Shown here piece after piece: positions 44,732 through 54,120 of a DNA stretch of 64,000 nt. The position numbers were made by a program, and so were the translations under genes. The DNA lies in the NCBI RefSeq assembly GCF_003860565.1, contig NZ_CP034157.1, forward strand, positions 1,798,001 through 1,862,000. The letters are read 5' to 3'. The stretch's first letter is position 1. Every line of letters begins with the position of its first letter. The stretch comes from Cloacibacterium normanense. GTDB lineage: Bacteria; Bacteroidota; Bacteroidia; Flavobacteriales; Weeksellaceae. The notes below the pieces were generated by a model. It did not search any database, had not been told where the DNA came from, and was given only the letters and a program-made list of their open reading frames with translations.

Positions 44732-44739
44732 CAAATTTA
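44732..44739 (-). promoter_or_regulatory. Likely promoter of the polysaccharide operon
   Basis: Minus-strand TAAATTTG matches TAnnTTTG and ends 9 bp before the ATG at 44722. A TTG lies 15 bp further upstream (44755-44757), a shorter spacer than usual. Transcription from recX upstream could also feed in, because no terminator is seen between. Confidence 0.55.
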
Positions 44740-44779
44740 CTTTTTTTTTGCTTCCAAGACACTACTTATTTAACATTTT

Positions 44780-45244
44780 TTAAGAATCTAGATGTTTTAG
44801 AATTTCATCATATTCAAAACCTTTTGAGCTTAAAAATTTAATCAATTTTTGTTTTTTTTGATATTCTTTCAATCCTTTGTAAGTGGGTAATAGTTTTTCG
44901 ATAAAATCACGAATGGTATCTTGATAATCATGCTCATCTATTTCCGAAAAAGATTTGGCAATGAGTTTATCAGAAATTCCTTTGAGACGGAGTTGTTGTT
45001 TGATTTTATTTTTTCCCCATTTTTTGATGTAGAATTTTCCTCGGGTGAAACTTTTAGCAAAGCGTTCTTCGTTTAAGTAGTTCTCTTTTATGAGATAGAG
45101 GAGTATTTCTTCCTTTGCTTCAGGAATCAGAACAAATTCTTTCATTTTCTGTTCTACTTCTGCATGGCATCTGTCTTGATAAACACAATAGTTCACTAAT
45201 TTTTGCTTAATTTCTTGAAAGGGAAAAAGTTTTTTTTCTTGCAT
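44780..45244 (-). CDS. recX: Regulatory protein RecX
   Basis: RecX binds RecA filaments and inhibits or modulates recombination. The 154-residue, helix-rich product shows the three-repeat RecX pattern: LVNYCVYQDRCHAEVEQKM, then YLIKENYLNEERFAKSFTRG, FYIKKWGKNKIKQQLRLKG, and the C-terminal KLIKFLSSKGFEYDEILKHL. No recA is in the window, as is common in Bacteroidota. A TATTTTTG box ends 6 bp before its ATG. Confidence 0.92.
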   Translation of the reverse strand: MQEKKLFPFQEIKQKLVNYCVYQDRCHAEVEQKMKEFVLIPEAKEEILLYLIKENYLNEERFAKSFTRGKFYIKKWGKNKIKQQLRLKGISDKLIAKSFSEIDEHDYQDTIRDFIEKLLPTYKGLKEYQKKQKLIKFLSSKGFEYDEILKHLDS

Positions 45245-45249
45245 ATTTA

Positions 45250-45257
45250 CAAAAATA
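45250..45257 (-). promoter_or_regulatory. -7 element just before recX
   Basis: Minus-strand TATTTTTG matches TAnnTTTG with only 5 bp to the ATG, so the mRNA would be nearly leaderless, as for dusB. Confidence 0.45.
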
Positions 45258-45260
45258 AAA

Positions 45261-45282
45261 AACCGAAAGTTAACTTCCGGTT
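45261..45282 (-). terminator. Terminator downstream of the small anchored-protein gene
   Basis: Near-perfect palindrome AACCGAAAGTT / AACTTCCGGTT (one A-C mismatch) with a run of A on the left side for the minus transcript and T on the right. It lies 10 bp past the stop at 45292. Confidence 0.75.
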
Positions 45283-45291
45283 TTTTTTAAT

Positions 45292-45576
45292 TTATTTTAC
45301 GGTTTTATGATTTTTTAATTTGTAGTGGTATACCATAATTGCGTATGCAGAAATTGCTAAGATTGGCAAATAGTCATCAATAGGAATTTCTTCATCACCT
45401 GGAAGGTTTCCAGGACCTGTATCTTCTGTCTGTTCACCTCCAATAGCTCCAGAAGCACTTGTTGTACCCGTAGCTACATTTTCAGATTTTTGAAAGGCAT
45501 TTATCTCTTGCGCTTCTTGACCAAAGAAAAAATTTGCCGTACAAATCAACGTTAGAGTTAAAATGAATTTTTTCAT
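45292..45576 (-). CDS. Small secreted protein with probable PID-CTERM-like C-terminal anchor
   Basis: The 94-residue product has a signal peptide (MKKFILTLTLICTANFFFGQ), a short acidic/Gly linker, and a C-terminal PIDDYLP motif followed by a hydrophobic stretch (LAISAYAIMVYHY) and a basic tail (KLKNHKTVK). That tripartite plan resembles CTERM sorting signals such as PID-CTERM seen in flavobacteria, which are thought to be processed by exosortase-type enzymes. No exosortase is visible here. Its ATG directly follows the stop of the T9SS remnant, so it depends on upstream transcription. Confidence 0.65.
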   Translation of the reverse strand: MKKFILTLTLICTANFFFGQEAQEINAFQKSENVATGTTSASGAIGGEQTEDTGPGNLPGDEEIPIDDYLPILAISAYAIMVYHYKLKNHKTVK

Positions 45577-45921
45577 TTATTTTGAAATTATCTTTTTATT
45601 TACTATATCATCAGCAAATATAATGCTAAAAATATTAATACCTGTTGCCAATTTATTTTTTTCTATTGTTAAAATTTTTCTTCCACTTTTAATACTATCG
45701 ATTAATGAGCAAGATGTATTGAAGATTTTCACCTCAGAAAATACTTTATCAGCTTCTATTACATATTTATCCCCCGACTGATACACTTTTACTCCAAATT
45801 TAGCGACTGAATCCTGAGCAGATAAACTTTGCACACTGTAAGTTATTTCAAATCTATTTTTCACTTCCCCTTTATCTGCTGCAAAATTGTAAATAGATAA
45901 AAAAAACCTACTGATTATCAA
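45577..45921 (-). pseudogene. Fragment of a T9SS adhesin (C-terminal remnant)
   Basis: The 114 codons encode only the last part of a larger surface protein. GEVKNRFEITY corresponds to GEINNRFEIVF and GEVNNRFQILY in the two large proteins upstream, followed by a complete type A sorting domain (KVYQSGDKYVIEADKVFS, VKIFNTSCSLIDS, NKKIISK). There is no signal peptide and the apparent start MIISRFF has no promoter or ribosome-binding context. It looks like what remains after deletion of the 5' part of a paralogous gene. A short functional protein is less likely. Confidence 0.65.
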
Positions 45922-46102
45922 TAACTTATTATTAGTAGGGTTTTAATGGTAATATTAAATTTTATTCATACTTCTTTCCTTTTCATTTAGGTTATTTTTA
46001 ATTATATTAATAATTACATCTACCAAAACAATGCCTATTCTTCTTATTTCATAATCAAGAGAATAAGTAATATTTTATATAAACAATGAGTATTTTTTCA
46101 AA

Positions 46103-46129
46103 AAAAGGACAATCTGATGATTGCCCTTT
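46103..46129 (-). terminator. Terminator of the large T9SS gene
   Basis: Stem AAAGGACAATC / GATTGCCCTTT with a TGAT loop and one A-C mismatch, with A runs on the left. It lies 10 bp past the stop at 46139. Confidence 0.7.
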
Positions 46130-46138
46130 TTCTTAAGA

Positions 46139-48883
46139 TTAGTGAATAATCTTTTGCTGGAGTTCTTTTTTCTTAGATTTTACTTTCATTAGATAAACTC
46201 CTTTTTGTAAACTTTGTGTTTCGAAATTATAATCTGTGGTATTTGGTGTTATTGATTTTATGAGTTTGCCAGACATATCCCAAAGTTCAATTGCAGTAAT
46301 GACATCTTGATTTGCAATAATACGATAACCGTTTTCTACTTTATATATTTTAATACCTTGCACATTAACTTCATGATTAGAGAGTACTGCATTTGGTTTA
46401 AAAACAATCTCGAACCTATTATTGATTTCCCCTCTAGCATTTACGCTGAAAGAATAATGACTTTCTTGCAAATTGGTTTCTGTTCCTGTAATTTTATCTC
46501 TAAGGTAAATCATTTGTTTGTTTGTAAAAATCCCTTCTTTTTCTTCTAAAGAAATAGTATAAACCCCTGCAGCATAAAAGCTAGCTCCCAAAGGTATTAC
46601 ATCATTCTCTAACAAAGGATAAGCTCTGCCTTGAATGGCTAATTTTTCTTGATTGAGAAGACTGTAGAAAGAATCAATCCCTTCTACTAAATGTGTTGCA
46701 TCATAATTTGGATCTAACTGATTAGTGGCTCCTTTTTTATAAGCAATAAGGATTTTATTTGCCACTTGTAGAGGCGTAGTTAATTGCAACCAAAATCTAT
46801 CTGTACTCTCTTTAGAAACCTTACTATTTCTATTAAAAAACTTAGCAGAAGCTACTCCGTTTCTCATTTGATTATTAAAGATTACGCTCCCAGATGTTTT
46901 GGCTTGTATGATAAAACCTTGTCCCACTCTGAAATATTCGGTTGGAATAACACTGCTTCCTGCTGGACCTGTTGCAGGAACTCCTCCACTTGCATTTAAG
47001 ATGGCATAATTATTATAAGTCCCTTCTTCTGGATAATTATTATATTGCATAGCAGGATTAGGATTAATATTGGTCCAGAAATAGGCTATATTATTAATTA
47101 CTGAACTATTCACAGAATAAAATTCTTCATAACTGATATTAGATGGATAAGGATTTCCTATTAAATTAAATCCATTAAACGTGTTGGTTAAAGGAACAAC
47201 AATATCCCCGTTATTTGGCAAGCCTATAAAAACACCATTAAAAACAGTAGGAGTAGAAGGAAAATTATTAGGTGCTCTAATTCCATATCCTTTTCCTGGA
47301 ATAAAATTATTTCCAACAGGATTTACTGCTACAAAACCATCATTAGATTCATTGTATACATAAAACCTAGAGCTAAGTGTATTGGGTGAAAAAGCTTTCA
47401 ATTCTTGCCCCGCTACTGGAGTTCCCCAATAGTTATAATCTAAACGTTTGAGATTAGCATTTCTATTGACGGTAATATTTCCTAGGTTTGTTACATTTTT
47501 TCTTATTTGAACTAGACTTGCATCATTCTCTACATTGATATTTCCAGATAGCACTTCTATTTCAGCATCTACTGTAAGCGTTTTATTGGCAGGAATAGTT
47601 ACTACTGCATTATTATTTACTTCTACCGCACAAGCATTTAGGTCTAAATCTATTAAGTAATTATTAGAAAAAACCGCTCTTTTCGAACTGTCTGGTGCAC
47701 CATTGCTCCAAGTTCCTGTATAAACGGTGGTATTGGTTTTTACAGTTGCTATCGCAGAATATCCATTACAAGAGCCATTAGAAAGCACCGCTCTATAATA
47801 CCTATCTGTATTTAAATTATTGGGTAATATTAATTGATTCGTGGTATTGGCAATATCTGTAACAGCAGTACTAAAATCACTGGTGGTAGAAGATTGCCAT
47901 TTGGTAATTGCCCCATTATGTCCAGATAAAGTGATTGTATTGCTTGTGTTATATTTACTGCAAACATTTAAGCTGTTAATCGTTCCTGAGACAATCGCTT
48001 GATATACGTTTATTGTAACGGTATCTTCTGCACTGAAGGTTTTTCCTGATTTGGTGATTGATATTTTAAGTTTGAATACATAGGTTCCCGCTATTAAATT
48101 ATTCACGGTAATGGAAGAAAGGCCATTATTAGAGAAACCTGTGAATCCAACTGGAGCAGAAACTACCGACCATGTATAGGTTTTGGTATCGGTAACATTA
48201 CTATTACTAGGAGCTGTAAGCGTAACTGAGTTCAATGGTAAACAAATATTAGTAGCTGATGCAATAGGTGTAGCATTGAGCGTTCCTCCCGCTTCTACCA
48301 CATCGCAGAATGTTCCTGCAACAGCGTTTCCACTTCCCGCACAATTGGTATAGGTAATGTTACCGATTTCTAAAGATGTTTGATTAGAACAACTGCCTCC
48401 TATGAAGCCGTATCCATTCAATCCAGTACTATTTCCACAAGAACCCGTTCCTGTATTGATGATTTTCACTTCGGCGTTTTGTTTCAGCTTGAGGTAAACA
48501 TTATTTTGGTTCCAAAGCACAGTTCCCGCATCAATTAACAAGTCATCCGTATTATTGAGTTCCATATTGATATTTAAGGTGAGTTGCCCAAGGACTATAA
48601 GGTCTCCAATGTTATAAGACACTGTAAGGGAAAGGGCACTATTATTTCCATTGGTATAATTACCTACCGTTACCGTGTTGCCATCACTAATGGTGACGGA
48701 ATAATTACCTGAAGTTTGTCCAGGATATTGAGTGGCTGAAGCCCAGCCTGTAGCAGTGTACATCTGCCAAGTGGCTAATTAAGTCCAATTTCCTGACATT
48801 ACAGATCTAAAATCTCCTATGTTTTGAGAAAAAATTTGGACACAAAAAAGACTTACTAAAAAAGTAAAAGTTTTAATTTTCAT
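46139..48883 (-). pseudogene. Large T9SS adhesin-like gene interrupted by an in-frame stop after the signal peptide
   Basis: From the ATG at 48883 the frame encodes a clear signal peptide (MKIKTFTFLVSLFCVQIFSQ) and the conserved start GDFRSVMSGNWT. It then meets TAA at 48779-48781 and continues in the same frame (LATWQMYTATGWASATQYPGQ) for about 875 codons. SGNWT-x-LATWQ is a common flavobacterial motif, so the stop splits a normal gene. The body holds Ig/PKD-like repeats (ICLPLNSVTLTAPSN, YTWSVVSAPVGFTG), a low-complexity head domain, and ends NRFEIVF plus a type A sorting domain (WDMSGKLIKS, KKELQQKIIH). Readthrough or a sequence error are alternatives to pseudogene. Confidence 0.75.
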
Positions 48884-49067
48884 CGTTTATGTTTTTTAAT
48901 TGGTTTGTGTTGTGTTTTTCAACATCTAAATAACAAAGACTTTTCAGCTTAACCAATACGTCATTTTACGTAAAATAATAACCTTTACCTTAAATATTTG
49001 TCAATCCTCACATAATATGGTTCTTAGTTTCTCTTTCCTTTCAAAAGCAACTTAGCAAAAAATTAAA

Positions 49068-49093
49068 AAGGCCGAGACAAATGCCTCAGCCTT
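49068..49093 (-). terminator. Terminator downstream of the giant T9SS gene
   Basis: Stem AAGGCCGAG / CTCAGCCTT with one mismatch and an 8-base loop, A-rich on the left. It is 22 bp past the stop at 49115. Confidence 0.65.
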
Positions 49094-49114
49094 ACTACTT
49101 TTTTTAAGATTTTT

Positions 49115-52100
49115 TTATTTTATTATTTTCCTTGTAAAATAACGATTAGTGGTTAACACTTCTATTACATAGGTTCCTGATTGAAAAGAAGATGTATCTA
49201 TTTGAAAATCTTTTTTGTTTACTTTTTTATGGAAGATGAGTTTTCCAGTAATATCGTAAATTTTAACTGACTTCATACTTTCTGCAGTAGAAATCATAGC
49301 ATAATGATTTTGCTGATACACTATAAATTCTTTTTCTGTTTGACCTGACTCAGATCCTAGTGTAGAATTGGCATATAAAATTTGGAATCGATTATTCACT
49401 TCACCTGAACGGGCTACAAACCGATAGGCACCTTCTGATAAATTAGTTATTGTGCCTGTTATATTATCTTTAAGGTATATACTTTGTCCATTTGCAAACA
49501 CCCCTTCTTTTGCACCTAATGAAATTTCATATTGTCCTTCAAGACCTAATCTAGCACCTAAAGTTACTTCATCTGATGGATTAAAAGGATAACCTCTTCC
49601 TTGTATTGCCAATTTTTTATTATCTAAATTAGAATAGAAACTATCACCTCCATAGATGAGAAGCTCTGCATCATAATCTTCCTCATAATTAGTAGAACTT
49701 CCTTGTGGATAACCAATTAAAATAGGACTTACAAAATCTAAAGGTGTTTTCAAAGAAATCCAAAATCTGTCTTTTTCTACATTGGTTCTTTGGTTATTAT
49801 TAGCCATTCTATTAAAGAATACAGATGTAGAATTATTATTTCTGATACCGCTATTATTTTCTAAACTAAGATTATAACTTCCTGTATCTCTAACCTTTAC
49901 AATAAAACCTTGCCCCACCTTTATATATTGATTAGGAGTAGCACAAGTAGGGCAGTTGCTAGGAGAACCAATAGGATCATTATTACCTGTTCCCGATGCA
50001 TAAGGAGCTGACACACCACCAGTTCCGTTTAAAATGGCATAATTATTTGTAATTTTAGTACCATCTGGTAAATTACTTGGGTAATTAGCACCTTGCATTT
50101 TAGGATTGTAATTGGTATTTGTCCAGAAGTAAGCGGTGTTATAAATAATGCTGCTATTAGTACCATAATTGTACAAAGCATAAAAGTCTATATTAGAAGG
50201 GTACGGATTAGAAATCAAATTATACCCTTGTCCTGTTGCAGATTTCACCACAGGAATACTAGCCAAACCATTATTAGGAACACCAACAAAACTATGAGGA
50301 ATACTAGACAAAACATTAGAGAGAGCATTAGAAGCTCTGATAGCATATCCTTTACCTTTAATAAATGTATGGGTGTTTTTATCTACAGTAGGAGTAAGGC
50401 TATAAGTTACATTATCAGGATAAAGATTTCTTATAAACAATCCATCAAAATAGTCATTGCTTTCGTTGTACACATAGAATCTGGTATCAAGAGTACCTGC
50501 CGAAAAGGCTTTTACATTTTGCCCAGCAACAGGACTTCCCCAATAAGTATAATCTAATCTTTTTAAATTGGCATTTCTTTTTACGGTAATATTACCAATA
50601 TTTACAGAAGAATTATTAATTTGTAGAAGATTAGCATCAGATTCTACCAATACATCACTTGCCGCAGCTTCATTTTTTAAATAGTTTTGAATGGTAAGAC
50701 TAGACTTAGGATCAATCGTAAGTTTACCACCAGATTTCACAATCACGCTTCTCGCTAAACCATGAGTGCCTGTAGTTAAAGATGGTAATTCTACTGGAGT
50801 TCTTACGATAACACATTTTGCAATAGTAGGAACAGTAGTAGGTCTCCATTGTGCCCCTTGATTCCAATCTGTAATGCCAGGTTGCCTCCAAGTTTTAGTA
50901 TCATTATTAACAGTAAAGTTCCCAATTGCAGGACAACCATTACTAAAGGTAGCATTGGCGTTAAGATTCCAATTTAAATCTTCTAATTCTGTTGGCGTTG
51001 GTTTTACACAAACCGTAGATTCTAATGTACTTCCTAATGCCGTAACACAATCTGGTTTATACAATGTAGTAGTTCCACTAGACCACGCAAAAGGCGTGGT
51101 AATATTTTTAAAACCGTAGATTCTAACATTGTCAACAGTTGTAATCCCTTCTATAAAACCACTTCCTCCTCCACTGAAAGGCCCTGCATAGGAATAAACC
51201 GAAAATCTTAACTTAAAATTAGTTGATGTAAAGTTAGTTCCTGGAATATTGTAAGAAAATTTTTCCCACTTTAACGGATTTCCTCTTGTACCTATGAATT
51301 GGTCTAAAGTATTCCAATTTGTTCCTCCGTTTAATGAGTACTCAATAAGTGTATATCCTTCTGTAAAATTACTTGCAATGGTAAAGTTATATAAATCAAA
51401 GTCTACTTTTAAATTTAAAAAACCACTCACATCTAGATTATTAGAAACCATTCTATTTAAAATGGATTGACCTGAAGAACCTCTACTGATATCTGTATTA
51501 ATCATTGCAAAACCTTCGCCAAAATACCCCGAAGACATTGCAGGAGATAACCCTTCATAACCCTCTGCTATTTGTGGGATATAGGGACTGTTTCTTCTTT
51601 GCCAAAACCCAATCGAATTGGTGTACGCGCCATTTACTTCGTTGGTAAAAACACCCAAACCAGAGTCAAATTTTTCAAAAATTACATCTTGATATTTATC
51701 TCCAGAAGCCGTTACGAGCAAAGTAGGATCGTCTTCGCCACAAATAGAAGGTTTATTAGTACTAAATGCTACGGTTGGATTTGGATCTACTCTAGCTTCT
51801 ACAGGATATCTAAAAGCTGTTTCGCATCCTGTAGAGCTTACAGCTGTAACATAATAAGTAGTAGTTGAAGAAATAGAAGGTGTATTATAGATATTGCCAG
51901 AACCTAACAATGTACCACCGTAGATACTGTCATACCAATTGTATGAAACAGCACTTGCATTACCAGATACTGAAAGCCTTACTGAACCAGCACCGCATCT
52001 TTCTCCATCAAAAGGGTTAACATTATTAACGTTCAAAACTTTTGCAGGACAATCTGTAACAACTTTAAATGTATAATCCTCCATTTCACCATAGCCAGAA

Positions 52101-53086
52101 GTCGTAGAACAAGAAGTAAAATTATTTCCTTGAACAGAAAAAGTACCAATTCTTAATGTATAATTTCCCTCAGCTTGACCAGCAGGAATAATAAATCCAA
52201 AGGTAACAGATGGAGTGGTAAAAGAAATCATATTATACACTTCTTCTCCCGCATCATTAAAATCTCCGTCTTTATTCCAATCTACCCACGCTTTCCAAGT
52301 ACCATTCTGTCTAGGAACTCTGTTTGAACCACTAGATGCTAAAATATTAATCGCCGTACCTTGAGGTTGTTCTGCAATTGGCGTAAAAGAAGTAAAATTT
52401 TGATAACCAGAAGCCCATGTAGAAGTATTGGCAACAGTAGTATTAAGCACCCCAACAAATTGAAAACTATTAATATACAATCTTGGTTTATCAGTATTTG
52501 TAAAGTTTGGTGTACAATATGTTACCGTTAATGCGGCATTAGAAGAATAAGCAGAAGTGCCACAATTATTAGTTGCAGAAGCTCTATACAAATAACCACT
52601 CATCCCTAATGTTGCTCCAGTAATATTTAAAGTAGCGGTAGTAGCATTGCTGTATACCCCACCGTTGGAAATAGTAGTCCAACTGGCACCTGCATCTGTA
52701 CTTACTTGCCATGTATAAGCATTGGGAGTATAAGATGCTGCTACTGTAAAAGAGGTATTTGCTCCACCATTCACACTTACATTTGAGGGATTTGTTGTTA
52801 TGGTAGGAGTAGCAATCACTGTAATGGAGGTTGAAACCGAACAACTTCCTATAGTATACACAACAGTTGCAGAACCTACAGAAACTCCAGTTACAATACC
52901 TCCAGAAGAAATTGTAGCAGAACCCGTTCCATTAGAAATAGACCAAGTTCCTCCTCCAACAGCATTTGTAAAAGCAGGAGTAACAGAAGCTGTACACACC
53001 GTAGAAGCACCACCTCCTATAGCAGACGGGGAAGCATTAATGGTTAAAGACCTCCCATTATTCGTACCATTAGGATTGGTTACCAA
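49115..53086 (-). CDS. Giant T9SS surface protein, main C-terminal piece (GEVED, Ig-like, sorting domain)
   Basis: This 1323-codon frame contains Ig-like repeats (YTPNAYTWQVSTDAGASWT), a GEVED domain (WKAWVDWNKDGDFNDAGEEVY ... SGYGEMEDYTFKV, about residues 195-345) and a CHU_C-like Ig domain (CGAGSVRLSVSGNASAVSYN). A cohesin/cell-adhesion-like middle follows, with YWGSPVAGQNVKAFS repeats shared with its neighbour, and then a type A sorting domain. The apparent TTG start at 53086 is internal: the frame is open upstream through an IPT/TIG domain (SNVSPSPVCVGSTITITG) to a shift at about 53451. With the piece at 53407 it would make one protein of about 1600 residues. Confidence 0.8.
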   Translation of the reverse strand: MVTNPNGTNNGRSLTINASPSAIGGGASTVCTASVTPAFTNAVGGGTWSISNGTGSATISSGGIVTGVSVGSATVVYTIGSCSVSTSITVIATPTITTNPSNVSVNGGANTSFTVAASYTPNAYTWQVSTDAGASWTTISNGGVYSNATTATLNITGATLGMSGYLYRASATNNCGTSAYSSNAALTVTYCTPNFTNTDKPRLYINSFQFVGVLNTTVANTSTWASGYQNFTSFTPIAEQPQGTAINILASSGSNRVPRQNGTWKAWVDWNKDGDFNDAGEEVYNMISFTTPSVTFGFIIPAGQAEGNYTLRIGTFSVQGNNFTSCSTTSGYGEMEDYTFKVVTDCPAKVLNVNNVNPFDGERCGAGSVRLSVSGNASAVSYNWYDSIYGGTLLGSGNIYNTPSISSTTTYYVTAVSSTGCETAFRYPVEARVDPNPTVAFSTNKPSICGEDDPTLLVTASGDKYQDVIFEKFDSGLGVFTNEVNGAYTNSIGFWQRRNSPYIPQIAEGYEGLSPAMSSGYFGEGFAMINTDISRGSSGQSILNRMVSNNLDVSGFLNLKVDFDLYNFTIASNFTEGYTLIEYSLNGGTNWNTLDQFIGTRGNPLKWEKFSYNIPGTNFTSTNFKLRFSVYSYAGPFSGGGSGFIEGITTVDNVRIYGFKNITTPFAWSSGTTTLYKPDCVTALGSTLESTVCVKPTPTELEDLNWNLNANATFSNGCPAIGNFTVNNDTKTWRQPGITDWNQGAQWRPTTVPTIAKCVIVRTPVELPSLTTGTHGLARSVIVKSGGKLTIDPKSSLTIQNYLKNEAAASDVLVESDANLLQINNSSVNIGNITVKRNANLKRLDYTYWGSPVAGQNVKAFSAGTLDTRFYVYNESNDYFDGLFIRNLYPDNVTYSLTPTVDKNTHTFIKGKGYAIRASNALSNVLSSIPHSFVGVPNNGLASIPVVKSATGQGYNLISNPYPSNIDFYALYNYGTNSSIIYNTAYFWTNTNYNPKMQGANYPSNLPDGTKITNNYAILNGTGGVSAPYASGTGNNDPIGSPSNCPTCATPNQYIKVGQGFIVKVRDTGSYNLSLENNSGIRNNNSTSVFFNRMANNNQRTNVEKDRFWISLKTPLDFVSPILIGYPQGSSTNYEEDYDAELLIYGGDSFYSNLDNKKLAIQGRGYPFNPSDEVTLGARLGLEGQYEISLGAKEGVFANGQSIYLKDNITGTITNLSEGAYRFVARSGEVNNRFQILYANSTLGSESGQTEKEFIVYQQNHYAMISTAESMKSVKIYDITGKLIFHKKVNKKDFQIDTSSFQSGTYVIEVLTTNRYFTRKIIK

Positions 53087-53406
53087 TACAGTACCAGAAG
53101 TAGTACCCGCTCCAACTACAGCAGTTATATTAGTAGAATTTACAACCGTAACACTCGTACATGGGGTTCCATTAATACTAACTGTTGTTGTACCTGTTGT
53201 AGTAAAATTAGTTCCGGTAATTGTTATTGTAGAACCTACACATACAGGGCTTGGAGATACATTAGAAACAGAAATATAGGTTAACGTAATTTGTCCATTA
53301 GCTCCTGCACCTCCAGCTCGGTCAGTAAACCCAGAACCACCATATTCTCCACCGCCACCACCGCCACCAGGGATGATTCCTGGAGAACCATTGTTATTAT
53401 TTTGCC

Positions 53407-53970
53407 CTAAACCTCCAGTTCCAGGCGCATTACCTCCATTACCTCCATTTCCCCAGTTCCAGAATTACCTGGACCACCATTAGCGCCAGAAGTATTAGTA
53501 CCACCTGTTGCAGTACCACCCGTACCTCCAGTTGAACTGTTTCTGTTTCCTCCACCACCACCATTACCCACTAATGTGGTTGCAGAAGGAGCATGTGTTA
53601 AATTTGATAAGTTTCCATTGTTTCCATTGGCTCCAGGAAGATTTGCAATTGCACCAGCTCCCACGGTGTACGTTATGGTTTGGCCTGCCAATACATCAAA
53701 GGTTCTAGTGGTATAACCACCACCGCCTCCTCCAGAACCGCTTCTATTATTTGCTGTAGAACCTCCACCAGAACCACCAGAACCCCATACCTCTGCCTTA
53801 ACAGAAGTAACATTTGCAGGTACTGTAAAGGTTTCAATTCCTGGAAATGGCGCGGGAGTATTATCATTAAACTGCCCAAAGGCCAAAGAAGACATTAAAA
53901 GAAATTTTAGGAAAAGTACATAGAAAATCTTCTCTTTAATGATGAATAAAGATTTCATTATTAACTTCAT
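53407..53970 (-). CDS. Giant T9SS surface protein, N-terminal piece (signal peptide, glycine-rich), ended by a frameshift
   Basis: The 187-codon frame starts with a long signal peptide (MKSLFIIKEKIFYVLFLKFL to ASLAFGQ) and a glycine-rich domain (VWGSGGSGGGSTANNR, TYTVGAGA, NGGGGGNR). After GNSGTG it turns into a repetitive tail EMEVMEVMRLELEV and stops. At that point C4 at 53451-53454 (G4 on the coding strand) would need to be five Gs to keep the frame GGNGGNGGNAPGTGG, which joins the downstream piece. The gene has a TAGATTTG promoter box 25 bp upstream. Confidence 0.8.
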   Translation of the reverse strand: MKLIMKSLFIIKEKIFYVLFLKFLLMSSLAFGQFNDNTPAPFPGIETFTVPANVTSVKAEVWGSGGSGGGSTANNRSGSGGGGGGYTTRTFDVLAGQTITYTVGAGAIANLPGANGNNGNLSNLTHAPSATTLVGNGGGGGNRNSSTGGTGGTATGGTNTSGANGGPGNSGTGEMEVMEVMRLELEV

Positions 53971-53994
53971 ATTCGTGTTTTAGATTTATTTATC

Positions 53995-54002
53995 CAAATC
54001 TA
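53995..54002 (-). promoter_or_regulatory. Promoter element of the giant T9SS gene
   Basis: Minus-strand TAGATTTG matches TAnnTTTG and lies 25 bp before the first ATG (53970). Confidence 0.5.
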
Positions 54003-54089
54003 TAAATATTATTTTAAATATATTACGTTTTGCTTAATAAAAGTGATAAATATTTCCTAAAAAGGTGCAAGAGTTTATGCTAATTTCAT

Positions 54090-54097
54090 TAAGTTTG
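54090..54097 (+). promoter_or_regulatory. Promoter element of the M28 peptidase gene
   Basis: TAAGTTTG matches TAnnTTTG and ends 23 bp before the ATG at 54121. The two divergent promoters share the 150-bp gap with no overlap. Confidence 0.5.
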
Positions 54098-54120
54098 TGC
54101 CTATAAAATAAGTCTAATAT

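Noticed and set aside
52800-53279. 159-codon plus-strand frame opposite the giant T9SS gene
   Set aside because: It has Val/Pro/Thr-rich composition that mirrors the Ig-like repeats on the other strand and no promoter.
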